Source of the DNA: Actinomucor elegans
Taxonomy: Eukaryota; Mucoromycota; Mucoromycetes; Mucorales; Mucoraceae
Length of the DNA: 64,000 bases
Direction of reading: 5' to 3'
Assembly: GCA_026027325.1 (NCBI GenBank)
Contig: JAMSLZ010000001.1
Span: 1,054,001-1,118,000 of the forward strand
A model generated the notes under the pieces. The model was not told the DNA's origin. It did no database searches and was given only the letters and a program-made list of their open reading frames with translations. This document shows, piece by piece, positions 12,722 to 26,100 of the stretch. The translations under genes were made by a program, and so were the position numbers. Each line of letters starts with the position of its first letter. Within the stretch, counting starts at the first letter, position 1.

Positions 12722-12935
12722 TATAATGTCTGATTACCTCTGGATCTCTCAATCGATTTTGGTCAAATGTCACATCTGACGTTCAGTTCTTGTTCAGAAA
12801 CAATCGCTTTGTCTGTCAAGCATTTTATTTTAGCTGAAATTCTTGAATATATTGCATTTGCTCGATTGACAACAACTTATATGTGCCTAATATTGGAATG
12901 CTTCATCAACCTCAAACCTTGGTCTAATATCGCAT
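12722..12935 (+). repeat. Left arm of a large inverted repeat
   Basis: This roughly 214-bp segment matches the reverse complement of 15030-15243 with only scattered differences in its first 190 bp and fades toward 12935. It begins at TATAATGT, 15 bp after the MITE-like element. It contains two cores of the dispersed repeat, with anchors at 12761 and 12921 (160 bp apart). Confidence 0.9.
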
Positions 12936-13280
12936 TGGATTTGCATTGCATGTTCAGAACACCATGATACATATATCAGAAGATCTATTTAACAAAATTA
13001 CAGTTTGCAATTTTAATATAAATTTGTATATTACAACATCTGTTCACGTTTATGCATCCCAACTGAGCGCTGAAAATATAGCTGGACAACCAGTGAAATG
13101 CTGTTTAGTAAAAGCCACAAAGGATTTATGTATACTGAAATAAAGTATTTTTATTTAGTTTTTGCAAGAATAATAAGCTGGTATAGGGATGTTTTTTGTA
13201 TGCGTAGAGTAAATGACATGTAATAAATAAATGAATTGGATTTTCAGACAACGGTCCAGCCGAAAAGCTGTATATTTGAT

Positions 13281-13496
13281 TTAGAGACCTCCGCCGCTAC
13301 GACCAACATCGACAAGGCCAAGGCCATTATTAAGCTTTCTCCAGGCTAAGTGATCCTTTTGGTTGGTAGGTGCATTCTTCATGTATTCAGCATGGGCTTG
13401 TGTGGGTTTAGCATTGGAACGAACATAAGTAGCATAACCAGCAAAAGATGTGACAGGAACAAGAACAATGGAAGCAGTACGAGAAGCAGCGATCAT
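13281..13496 (-). CDS. Small putative mitochondrial membrane protein, 71 residues
   Basis: A single-exon frame starting MIAASRTASIVLVPVTSFAG and ending GLGLVDVGRSGGGL. The N-terminal third has a basic/hydroxylated start and one hydrophobic stretch (IVLVPVTSFAGYATYV), consistent with a mitochondrial targeting or single membrane segment. The polar part (THAEYMKNAPTNQKDHLAWRKLNNG-like, with QAHAEYMKNAP and HLAWRKLNNG) looks constrained rather than random. Size and layout resemble small accessory subunits of respiratory or import complexes, but I cannot assign it to a family. The gene lies alone between the two arms of a large inverted repeat. Confidence 0.6.
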   Translation of the reverse strand: MIAASRTASIVLVPVTSFAGYATYVRSNAKPTQAHAEYMKNAPTNQKDHLAWRKLNNGLGLVDVGRSGGGL

Positions 13497-15029
13497 ATTG
13501 AGAGTAGTATTAATGATTTTTTTTTAATGGAAATAAGAAAAAGTTATGCGCCTTTATATACATTTTATCAATTTCACTCGACTTTGATTAGAGAAGGAAT
13601 ATTGTCGCTATTAATCAATCCTATGACGTTTTGTAATCCAATCAAAAAAGTGAAACGCATCGGAGTATCAATGGTAATGAGCGCTGATTTCTTTATCTTG
13701 GTCCTAATCAAGTAAGCGCACTACTGAGGCGAATTAACGCTAAAACGAGGGGCAGAGGCTGTTTCTTTCCGCTGATAGAAAAGCCCGTGTCAACTGGTAC
13801 TTTGTGTTAGGAAGACTAGTTATTATGCATACATGATTAGCATGATATAAACTGTTGATATAGTGATTAATTAGATTGGCTACTGACCAAGTTTCTCCTT
13901 TATCTCGCGCACTTCTGCTTTGGAAATCATTCATCAGTTTTTTGATGAGTCCGACCTTTAAAAGGCTAATGGGCTGGATACGATATAGTCCGGGTCATCC
14001 ACTATCTTTGCTTCGAGTCGGACACAGATAAATGTAGCACAAGATACACTTTTCTTTGGAACATGTCAAAAAAAAACTTTGTACTGAGGTTTTTTGTGAT
14101 TAGCCCATCATACCGCTGAGGTTGCGTGAAGTGATCCGTATCTTTTTGACTCTAACATGGGTTTCATGGGTACATAATAGCATGCGCTTGGTTTAACTAT
14201 ATTGATGTTCAATCTGTTGTACTATAATTTGCTTTAACACTATATATGACCCTGATGAAACTTAACTTTAATTTGATTGTGGGTGCTTGAACTAAAACCC
14301 AAACATTTATTATTGCAACAGATTGGTAGGACCTTTAAAAAATTATCGTAAGGTGGTGATTAGCAAAAGGTTGCTTTGTCAAGCAAACATGATTATGTTT
14401 ATTTCTTTGGACTATATTTCTCTATTACCAAATACATTGAATATATGGGATGTCTACAGCTCCATGAAACTAGTTTATTTTATTGCTAGAGTGAGCGTTG
14501 ATATTTTATTCATCATGTTCAATTCCATTAGCCGATAGGCTTGTGTCAGACACAACAATTTAACGTTTTTCCAAACGTCATATCTAATATTCTCACTTAA
14601 AGATCCGCTTCTTCAGCCCTAGATAAAGATCTGATGATGGCGTGGAAGACTAACAGGAGGCATTTCTGTTTTCGCTCGTGCATACTAACCAAATAAAAGA
14701 ATCACGAAACAAACTGAAATTGGCGAATTTATCTCATTTTAGATAGAATATGCTGATATGAATCGATGCGCTAGTAGCAAACTTTTGTGTCCATCGCACT
14801 AGTATTGTTGATCATGTGTTTCTACTAGACTAGGTACATTATGTATTGATATACTGTAGAGAATAACATATCTCTCGTTTAAAGAACATTCAGGGCTTCT
14901 AATTAAACAAAAGGAAAAAAAACCAAAACAAAGTCTAAATAATAAATATGTTTGATATTCATCGCATTGGAAATAAAAGGAGGTACCAATGGTTGCAGTG
15001 GTCTATTCTGATTATGGTGCGCCAATCAG
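13497..15029. other. Intergenic DNA inside the inverted repeat
   Basis: AT-rich spacer between the 71-residue gene and the right arm of the inverted repeat. The first few hundred bases upstream of the gene (13497-13740) probably hold its promoter. Several open frames below about 120 codons have no recognisable composition or domain. No RNA gene was seen. Confidence 0.55.
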
Positions 15030-15243
15030 ATGAAATATTGAACTAAGATTCGAGGTTGATGAAGCATTCCAATATTAGACACATATAAGTTGTTGTCAAT
15101 CGAGCAAATGCAATATATTCAAGAATTTCAGCTAAAATAAAATGCTTGACAGACAAAGCGATTGTTTCTGAACAAGAACTGAACGTCAGATGTGACATTT
15201 GACCAAGATCGATTGAGAGATCCAGAGATAATCAAACATTATA
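15030..15243 (-). repeat. Right arm of the large inverted repeat
   Basis: Reverse complement of 12722-12935. It carries two minus-strand cores of the dispersed repeat, with anchors at 15204 and 15044 (160 bp apart, the same spacing as in the left arm). The enclosed segment is about 2.1 kb. Confidence 0.9.
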
Positions 15244-15335
15244 TTTATTATTATATGAAATACCTAGTTATTTACTGTTCATTATTAATACGTTAATGAA
15301 TATATTGCATTTTGACAAAGTAAACATTTTAACGG

Positions 15336-15410
15336 GTTTACCAGCCCATTGTAAAAATGAACTGCTATCCAGATGCAATGTTTGGCCGACATCATTTAAG
15401 AGATCTAATC
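15336..15410 (-). repeat. Third minus-strand core of the dispersed repeat
   Basis: On the minus strand this reads TTAGATCTCTTAAATGATGT, then CGGCCAAACATTGCATCTGG, matching the consensus. Its anchor is at 15387, 183 bp from the core at 15204, so the array on this side has at least three units and extends beyond the inverted-repeat arm. Confidence 0.65.
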
Positions 15411-16043
15411 ATGAAATGAGTTGAAAAAGAGTACCACTCTTCACAACTATAATCAATCCCATCCAATGAAAGCGCTTTATTTAACCTAAAGATCTTTAAC
15501 AATGTTATCCAATCAAATAACTTCAGCTACTTGTAAATAATTAATCATAGTCCCCTACTAGACCTAGAGATAATGAAATATATATGTATTTATTAGTTGC
15601 TCAAAAGCTCATTATATAAAGGAAATGCGCTTAGAAGATACCAACAATCTCGATCTATGAGGAGGAAGTGAGGACGTTGATTTTAAAATACCGATATCCA
15701 GTAAAAACCTAGGTATCCAATATAGTATTAGTATAGTAATGATACCACCATTCAAAACACTTGTTTGTTAATTAAATAGTAATTGAAAAGCATAGTTCTT
15801 AATTTACATATGTTATATGCACACTAAAGAATACTTTCATATTTCTGCTGTATTTTTTTGCTTCATAATAAAAAAAAAAGCTGATTAACGACAAAATAAA
15901 TACCAGCGTCTTGCACTAGAATAAATTATGCTCCGGGTAAACATATAGAGTGTATCAAATTCCCCACTATTGTTTTACCATTATTTTATTTTTCGCACAC
16001 GCAGTAACTACTATTGCAACTTCCATGGTTATAATTGCTTGAA
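15411..16043. other. Intergenic region upstream of the F-box gene
   Basis: AT-rich spacer, probably containing the promoter of the gene starting at 16044. It has A-runs near 15870 and no recognised motif or gene. Confidence 0.5.
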
Positions 16044-17030
16044 ATGGTGAGCAAACTACCACTTGATTTGCAACAAGTAATCTGTCAGTACGCAATCGGA
16101 GAGCAGGGCAATAACAGTTTTGCTATGGTTGCTTTAACAGTAAACAAAAACTGGGCTTATTTCGTTTGCCGTATACTCTATAGGTAGTACTACTTATGCT
16201 TTCTATCAAGACACACAGCTGACTTGCTGCTCTTTAGACACTATCGCATCAAGAACTACTTGACTTTTATTGGGTTTGTAAAGACAATCACTACACCAAA
16301 TACTGTATTACCATATGGACTGTTCGTTCGGTCAATTGATTTAACGCCTGTCAACAAATACGGCATTGATATGAGAGCACACCGACTTATGCGTTGCTGT
16401 CCGTATATTGGAGAAATGACCTTAGGCCATCCAACTACCTTAAAGACAGAAACCATTCGAGAAATTGCCAGATACAATAATAGGTTGCACACCTTGTCCA
16501 TGGGTGGTATTGAATCATTTCCCTTCATGCTCGACTGTGATTTCTCGGGTTTAATTCATTTAAAGCATGTAAAGCTCAAGACAACGCCATTGATGGCTTC
16601 TTCCTTTATGACCTTACCCATGTTATCCTCTTTGCAATTAATTCAAATGAACGCGGTAACACTTGACGATTTGTTACTATTTTGTCAAACACATCCCAAG
16701 TTACAATCGCTGGCGATTGTCAATTGTAAAGCGTTGATGACAAATAGGTTAGGTGAGATACTTGCAAGACTGGTGACACCGCATGATTCAGCTTACTGTC
16801 TAGAATTAAGCCGGGTTGAATTAGCTGGGCATAGTGTTACAGATGAATGCTTGACAGATCTTTTCAACAAAGTGCCTAAAGGAACGCGATTATCTATATT
16901 AAAACTGGACAATACATCAGTTACACCTCAATTTATTAACCCCATACTGCTGCACGATAGCTGTAGTTCATTGCAAGTGAATAAGCTTGAATTGATCGAT
17001 AACAGATATCTAAATTTCGATAATATCTAA
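16044..17030 (+). CDS. F-box/leucine-rich-repeat-like protein
   Basis: Probable substrate receptor of an SCF ubiquitin ligase. Two exons are proposed. Exon 1 starts at 16044 with MVSKLPLDLQQVICQYA, the short F-box-like helix with the LP..L pattern, followed by NKNWAYFVCRILY. An intron from about 16182 to 16211 joins in frame to ADLLLFRHYRIKNYLTF; a slightly longer intron ending at 16237 is also possible. The rest shows irregular leucine-rich repeats (LHTLSMGGIESFPF, LSSLQLIQMNAVTLDDL, LQSLAIVNCKAL, LSILKLDNTSVTPQF) without catalytic motifs. The stop is at 17030. Large families of such proteins are typical of Mucorales. The substrate is unknown, and the F-box is assigned only by pattern. Confidence 0.7.
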
Positions 17031-17188
17031 ATAGGCTATCAACACAATGATAACCTAAACTGTTTGTATACTGTAATAAATATTTGAATCACTACAACAA
17101 GTGATTAGATCTTTCATTATAAATACAGACTGGTATTAATTATCCGGTAAAAACAGCTCACTCTTCTTCTGTTAGTTTTGAAATAGAT

Positions 17189-17844
17189 ATGCTCTTGGCT
17201 AGACTTGTCTTCATTACCTCTTTGCTTTGCGCCTACGCTAATGCAGATATGGCTCCCAATTATCCTGAACCAGGAACTGTCTGGAAAGCAGGTGAAAAAT
17301 ATGAGATTTCTTGGCGTAAGAATAGGTAAACCCTTAGATATTCATCATTACTCACCAGCATTGTTTTCACAGTTGATGATAACGAAGCTCCCCCAATGGA
17401 AAAAGCTTGGAAAAAGTTCAAAATTGGTAAGCGTGATCAATATGTATACATCTAGGATATTGACATTATTGCAAAAAAGATCTCATGACCGGCGATAACA
17501 TCAATCAAAAGTTTTTGAAAAACGTGGCTCGGGTATGAAAAAGACTTGCTACAATATCATAGAAACTGTTAGCTTATAGTATATATACTTATTACTAGGA
17601 TTTGGACGCATCAAAAATCAATACATTAAATTGGACAGCACCAGATGTGGACCCTCATGCTCCTATCTACTTTCTCATGTTCACCAATGGTAAATATACA
17701 CAGTACAACTAGTTCGGAAATAAACCCTATTCATTTTCTTGTTTGATCTATTTAGACAAAGGCGACAATGCCTGGACAACTAGATTTACTATCACTGGCG
17801 CAGATGGCAAGGTATCAAAACCTGAGCATGATACCCAACCTGAT

Positions 17845-17886
<42 letters not shown>

Positions 17887-18119
17887 CTTTAACTATATTG
17901 ATAGGCGCTAAAATCCCTTGGGGTATTGGTAAGATGGCTATGGGTTCTTCCAAATCTACTGCTACGTTCTCCATGAACCCTGCTATGGCATCAGCTGCCG
18001 AAAAGAACGCAGCTGTAGTTATCGCTGTATCGAAAGCTACCGCTTCCGCTTCCGCCAACCTACCTTCTATGTTTACGTCTGCCATGTTCTTGATAGGCAG
18101 CTTGATATTAATCTTATAA
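17189..18119 (+). CDS. Secreted GPI-anchored protein with KRE9/KNH1-like domain
   Basis: Cell-surface protein of the Ser/Thr-rich GPI family with a KRE9/KNH-type N-terminal domain, implicated in wall glucan assembly. The start at 17189 opens a signal peptide (MLLARLVFITSLLCAYANA). Next comes the typical opening PEPGTVWKAGEKYEISWRKN. Four or five introns interrupt the gene. Later exons give INTLNWTAPDVDPHAPIYFL and a FTITGADG segment, matching the domain's final strands. The C-terminus is Ala/Ser-rich and ends in a hydrophobic tail (MFTSAMFLIGSLILIL), a GPI-attachment signal. The intron before GAKIPWGIGK begins GT followed by a 33-nt A run. The gene is convergent with RVB2, 111 bp away. Confidence 0.8.
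17848..17880 (+). repeat. 33-nt poly(A) run inside an intron
   Basis: The homopolymer starts immediately after the donor GT of the last intron of the KRE9-like gene. The flanking exons join in frame (CCT GAT G / GC GCT AAA), so it is intronic and does not break the protein. Confidence 0.9.
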
Positions 18120-18123
18120 TAAT

Positions 18124-18124
<1 letters not shown>

Positions 18125-18160
<36 letters not shown>
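18125..18160 (+). repeat. (AAT)n microsatellite
   Basis: About twelve TAA/AAT triplets in the 111-bp gap between the convergent KRE9-like and RVB2 genes, starting just after the KRE9-like stop codon. Confidence 0.95.
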
Positions 18161-18161
<1 letters not shown>

Positions 18162-18230
18162 ATCATCTATCTTCTAGAATCCATCTCTCTTCTGCTTGAT
18201 TATCACTTTATTTTAAATTTTTCTTATAAT

Positions 18231-19949
<1,719 letters not shown>

Positions 19950-21076
19950 TCTATTATAAGGTGATTGCTGTAAAGTAAAAAGCTAAACTTTCCTTCGATA
20001 AAAGAAAAAAGACAATTTTTTTCTTCAGTCTTTAGTTTCATCCACCTTTTGCGGAAAAAGAAGTCATACTGCTAGCACCACGCGCTTAAAACAATTTTTG
20101 TAAGGTATACACTTTAATTTATTGATTTACCGTTTATCGCCAACAAGTACAATATGTCCAATGTGTTATAAATAAACATATGTCCCAATCGATTTAAAAG
20201 CTCAATCTGAGCACACGATATCCATTGGGTGCAATATTAGACTGAGATCGGTCAAGAGATCTAGAAATAAACAATTGTTTGTACAAAACATGCATAATTA
20301 ATGTTCATCTTAATAACATAATAACTCAGCATATCAAGCCAAATAAGCATTCTAATGGATATAGTAGTCTACTCTAGGTACATGCTACTGATCAAAAGCA
20401 ACTTTAGACCGAAATTAATCAAGAGAACCAAACATGTTCAAAATGAAACGATTTTTGAAAAAATGATTAGGGTATTGCCCAAGAGCCCAAAATATAGTTT
20501 CCTATAGTTTTTTTTTAAGTCATTTCATGAGCATAGTTTTTAAGTAAATTAGATCTCATATAATTGTATGTATAGTTTATATTGTCAAACAAAACGCTAT
20601 GCACCAAAGGAAATACAGGCCAACATGTAGCATTTAGCGCATAATTGGATTTTGTTGAAATTTTTTGTGTGTATCGGTAATTTTTGTTGCGTAAAAAGCG
20701 GTTCAAAGATCATACTAGAACCTCCTCAATTCTGCCCCAGGAATAAATTGCCCAATCCCCGTTAGATAAATGACGAAGGATATCTCATAGTATAATAGTA
20801 GTAAGTAGTAACGGTGATAGGTAATAAATGCTAATAATAGTGAAGATATACCTCATGCCATTTGTTGTTAAACTAAACAGCTGATAGTTAATAAAGATAC
20901 CTTGTATCCGAGCAAATTTAATAGAGTATTTGTTACTAGTGATCAGTCAATAGATAACACTCATTGTTCTTGATTGTGATAGTTTTTTTTTTGTTCAGTT
21001 GCATAAAATAAATGTTTTTGCTTTTATATTGATAATGATGACAAATTGTATGTTTTGAATTTATCAATTAGATAAT
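19950..21076. other. Intergenic region with two dispersed-repeat cores
   Basis: Upstream of RVB2 and downstream of the MAM3-like gene. The RVB2 promoter is probably in 19950-20110. Two minus-strand repeat cores occupy 20199-20430. The rest is AT-rich without recognised genes. Confidence 0.6.
20199..20430 (-). repeat. Two minus-strand copies of the dispersed repeat
   Basis: Read on the minus strand, the first copy has TTCGGTCTAAAGTTGCTTTT followed by GATCAGTAGCATG (anchor 20410). The second has GATCTCTTGACCGATCTCAG followed by TCTAATATTGCACC and GTGCTCAGATTGAGCT (anchor 20243). The anchors are 167 bp apart. Confidence 0.75.
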
Positions 21077-22985
21077 TTAATGCTTGTTATTTAACAATGG
21101 TTGATTTTCATCGCCAACAGTATGGGTACCAGGCGAAGTAGAGAGAGAAGTTTCTGGCATGGAACCATAAACAGGCTTCATATAAGGCTCCACCACCTTT
21201 TTACTCAGAGATCCAGCAGAATTTCCACGACTCAAGGGTCCTCTATGATTTACTTGACGTTTATGCGCAGTTAGTAAACGAGTTAACCTACTGTTTCTTC
21301 TGTTTGCAACTTGACGACGAACCACTCTGATCTTGTTATGCACTATGTAAAATACTATGAGCTTCCCATCATTGCAGACGTAATCTATTGTGTTTACCAT
21401 CAACATAGACATCAGTTTCGTCAATAATCTCTTCGCCAATCAATTCTTCAATAACATCCTCAAGTGTAATGACACCCAGAGCACCATTATTAGCGCCAGG
21501 ATCATTAGAAATCAAAGCCATATGGCCTAAGTAAATTGACACATAAATATACAGCAATCCAATAAATTAAAAAAAAAAAAAAAACTTACTTTTGCCCTCT
21601 TGGAAAAAGTTCAAGATATCGAGACAGCTGGTATCAGGGCCAGTTTCGGGTAAAGTGCTGATTTGGAGATCTTTAACAGGATGGGCATCCTCAGGGTCAT
21701 AAGTGATTAATCGTTTTGTAAGGAGCATACCGACAAAGTTCATCTTATCTCCAGGAGCATGCACGGGAATACGAGAGTAGCCGGCAAGAAGGATCTATTT
21801 AGATCAAATCAACAAACAATACGTGTTTATTACGTGTTAGTTTGGAGCTTACCTTATCTACAAGTTCTTCGTCCAAAAGATCTTCAGTCGAGAGAGTGAA
21901 AACATCAGCAATAGGCGTCATGATTTGAGAAACAGGTTTTGATCTCAAGTCGAGTACAGCACCAATGATGGTAACTTCATCTTCAGTAAGTGCATCAACA
22001 TCAGCGGGGTTGACCGACTGATGAAGTGAGACAAGCGTCTTTAGGCCTAAATCAAAATATATCAATAATGTTTTGACAGTACTCATCTCGATTCGAACCA
22101 ACCTGCTTTTTTGTAAATTGTACCATGCGATTCACCGAGAACATAGTCTAGTAGTTTAGCTGTAGGATAGGCAATAGGATACATGATATACATTAAAACG
22201 AGGACCATTCTATATCAGGCATGATTAGTAAAAATATATGGATTGATGCATTAGCCTCATACCCTGATGCTTTGGCGCCAATGGCTAAACCATAACGAAC
22301 ACAGATAGCTAAAATTTCCCCCGAAAATCAAAAATTAGTTTTCTATTTACTTTACGTGTAACCCATTACTTACATTGAGGGATAACTCTGTTAAACAATA
22401 CATAAGTTTTGATTAGTTAAACTCTGGGATAAAATAAAGCAGTAATCATCATTGCTTACTCTCCAAAAATGACAATAAGCGCGGTAGATATCACCACAGC
22501 CTTCCAGCCACCGCCCAGCACCCCATCCAGAATAATAGGCAGTGTTTCGTTGACAATAACATTTGACAAGAGTAAAGTGACTAAAACCCAGTGTTTACCG
22601 CGGCTAAGCAGTTTCAACACCTTCTTGGCGTGTACTTTCTCAGATTCTGTGCCCGATTGAATAAGAACATGAAGATTCGTTTCGTCCATGCCCATTAAAC
22701 CCAAAGTGAGACCTATAAATCTCGGTCAGTAAGTCTGAATGTGATGCTATGTTCATTATCCAAACCTGCAAAAGCACCACCGACAAGCACTAGAATCATA
22801 ATGACGACCATTTTCTCATAAAACTCGGGAGAACCAAAGTCGATGGATGGTTCTTCTTCACCACCTACTTCTTGTTTGGTATAAATACTTAGGGGATGAC
22901 CATAAATAGATGAAGTAAAAGAAGCAGTGGCCAAAATGATTAATCTTATAGAGCCCAAATGAGATATACTTCGTATACTAGGCAT
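21077..22985 (-). CDS. MAM3: MAM3/CNNM-family transporter with DUF21 and CBS domains
   Basis: Membrane protein of the CNNM/CorC family; yeast Mam3 is vacuolar and linked to manganese and magnesium handling. I take the start at 22985 ([20 protein letters not shown]), which gives a signal-like segment; an in-frame ATG at 23090 lies across an A14 run and is less likely. The DUF21 membrane domain follows ([39 protein letters not shown]). Next come the linked CBS domains ([31 protein letters not shown], [27 protein letters not shown]) and the signature [12 protein letters not shown]. The tail is basic and Ser-rich and ends QPLLNNKH. About ten short introns interrupt the gene. Confidence 0.9.
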
Positions 22986-23189
22986 ATTCAAGTTGTAAAT
23001 AAAGGAAGGAGAATGCAATCTAGAACAGAATTTACTGGTTTGAAGGGCAACTCCGAGCAATAAAAAAAAAAAAAAAGCTAAAGGGTTCATTTCCCGCTTT
23101 GTGGATTATAAGACACCTAAGCATCCTGTTACAGTTGCCTATCAGCCGAAAGCTATGTATGACAATAGTTTATTTTAACAATGATATAT

Positions 23190-26100
23190 CTAATCTTTTC
23201 TTTGTAATAAAAAGGCTATTCCATTGCAAAAAGCGTCTAGCTCTTCAGCGTTTTGATCCTGAATCATTCTGGTAAATTCTTTGGTCTTGCTGGCTTCTTT
23301 CATATATTGAGTGATAGTCTTGAGTGCTTCATAAAGAACGGCAGCAAACGGCCAAGTGTTTGATCTAATGCCACCATCTGTTTCAATTGGGTCCCGACAA
23401 TGGCGGTATAAACGGAGCAATCCTTTGAGATAAGTTTTTCTTTCATTGCCAACCAGATGCATATTCTTTATCTTATTAAGTACCCAGTTTTGACAAAAGT
23501 CCTTTACTACAGTTGAAGCAAATCGATCCGATATTTGCAGTAAATCTATAATATCATCCCAACCACTCAAGTTATCCAGAAAAGTATAATTCTGGATGTC
23601 ACTTTGCGTCACCTGTTGCGCCTGTTTTGTCACCTCGGCCTTCTCATTCAATTGGTGAATAGTCTTTATAAATAGTTCTAAACCGTGAAACGTTACATCA
23701 TGGATTGGGATTGCAGACAACTTGGATTCAGCATAGTCTCCACTGAGAAGCGCTTCAAAAATGGGTGAACAGGCTCCTAATAATTGCCGATCTCCAGAGA
23801 TAAAACAATTGGGCTCAGCATCATCAGTAACAAACTCGACTATCTGAGGTGGATCGGTTAGATCTATACGCTTGGGCAGTGGTTTCTGTTTGATTGAAGC
23901 AAGAGTTTCTAGCCGCCATGTCTTTTCAAAAGAGAACGCTAAAGCCTCGACTGCTTGAGCTGCGGCATGTCTACGTAATGGTGTGATAGTCTTGAGTAGA
24001 GATTTTCCTTGGTCTTTTGTACTATCATCTTCGTATTCAAGTTCATACACCAACATTTGACATAGAGTCCCAAATACATGAGGTGTGCTTATCATGCACT
24101 CACTTAATACGGTTAAGCCCAAAGCTTCATTCCATTGTTGACCACTTGTTGCTCCAATAGCAGCATACCCCACAGCAACTGCAGACATTTCATGTAGTTT
24201 GATAGCATGGTCTGTATCCTTTGAGAATGTGTAGAGCTTGAGATAGTCATCCACGCTATTATATAAAGCAGAGCATATGCTTCGACGCCAATATTCTTGC
24301 GAGGTGCCTGTGATCAAATGTTGCATAAAAAACTCGAAAAACGAAGTGAATGGGTCACTCATAACAGTATATTGTTTGTCATTTTTCAGCAGGTGTATGA
24401 TGCTATTTCCAATCTTTTCAGCGCAGCGAACAGTAGGCGTATTTTCAAAGGGCTCTTCATGTTCCATCAACTCATATTCATGATTGTCGCACCACTCTTC
24501 TCGTTCAGCATACTCTCCATAGTTTTCGTCAAAAATCTTGTAAGGCGTCTCTGGTAATTGCTCTATCACGTATGGTTGATAACTTTTTGAAGTTCCAGTT
24601 ACTGGAAAAGAAGGTCCATATTTATAAGACATTTCGCCCCTTCCGTATCTAACAGAGCGTAAACAGACCATCAAAAGTCCAAGATGAGAGAGTGCTGTGT
24701 TATCCGCCATCAGTTGTCTACTGAAAAATCTATCCATACTAGTGAATATTTCTAAAAGCTGTGAAACCAAGAGCATCACCTGTAAGTCAGTATCGATATA
24801 ATACATAACATCAGAAAAACGTATATCATCTTCTTTGTTTCTCCAAGGAAGCAGGATAGAGAGTAGAGATGGTAAAATAGACAGTTTCTCGGTAGTAGAA
24901 GTGCTTCTGTCAGCTGTAGTAGGTAATATATCTTGATCAGACATGGTGACATCTTCATCCTGGACCTTGTTCAAATTGCCATAAGAAAACCACATCGTTA
25001 CCGAATAGTCAATGTACTGGAAACTGCCTACGACTTGCAGACAACAGCTGATGAGATTAATACAACCATTAAAGATCGGATCTTGCTTGACTTCCTTCTG
25101 TTGCTTATATTCTTCTCCTTGGATCAAATCTCTTCTTTTTTCTTTCAAAGAGATGGCCTCCTGTATCAACTTGATGATCAAAGGAGATAAACCATATTCA
25201 TCACCCAGGCGTCTGCGTATCAAAGCTGAGGTACACATAGCAGCAATAAGCTGGCCAAAGAGTGCATAAAATCCCAATAACTGAGTGGACTTTTGCATCA
25301 CTTCACCTGAAGGTATAAACGATGGATCAATCAATTGAAGCAAATCGCATTTTAGAAGCGCTTCAAGCCCGCGATTTCTATATGCAATATTTCGAAGAGA
25401 AGCCAAATTACTTCTGGACTTATTGATAAGAACCATGTTTTCATCCGTCAATTCGCTGTCTGTCGATATATTTGCTGCTGCAACAAGACCTTGTTTGACT
25501 TGGTTAATCATTGGGTCCCAAAGAAACGATGAGATTTTGGTGGACGAAGTAGCGAACGCATCGATGGCATTAGGCTCTCGCATGAAACGCATACTGAGTG
25601 ATCTGAGACGGGATTTAAGCGGTGAAGTCTCCAGTTGATCTGCATCAGAAAGAACAATAGCAATCGCTTTCAGACAGTTGGCCATACGCGATGCAACCAT
25701 CTTCACCACGTTTGGAGATGCTTGTCGAAAGTAATAAAGATATACATCCAGGTAAGACGCCAGCACGCCCTGATCTCGCTTTATTTTTTCACTATCGAAC
25801 TGGTAAGCGTCTTTGTCTTTTTCAAGAAGCTGATAATCGCTCATCAATTCTTTAGAGCCAATATAGTTGATAGTATCATTAGAAACGGGTTGGAGAACAT
25901 AGGCCATCAGAAAGTTTGTGAGATCACGGAGAAGCTTATCTGTGTTGCTTTCTTCATCCTCGGACATGCTATCCCAAAGCTCAGAGCCTTCATCTGAAGG
26001 ATCAGTATCTGTAGGAGTCACCTTTGCCAAACCAAGAGTGATGAAAAATAGCTTTATCAGAATACTATTATCCAAATCTATAGGAGGACCATCCGCTTGT

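Noticed and set aside
12767..12967. Open frame of 66 codons
   Set aside because: It sits in the left arm of the inverted repeat; the same sequence in the right arm is not embedded in a gene and no protein feature is seen.
13350..13715. Plus-strand open frame of 121 codons
   Set aside because: It overlaps the 71-residue minus-strand gene and has irregular, low-quality composition; the minus-strand frame looks coding.
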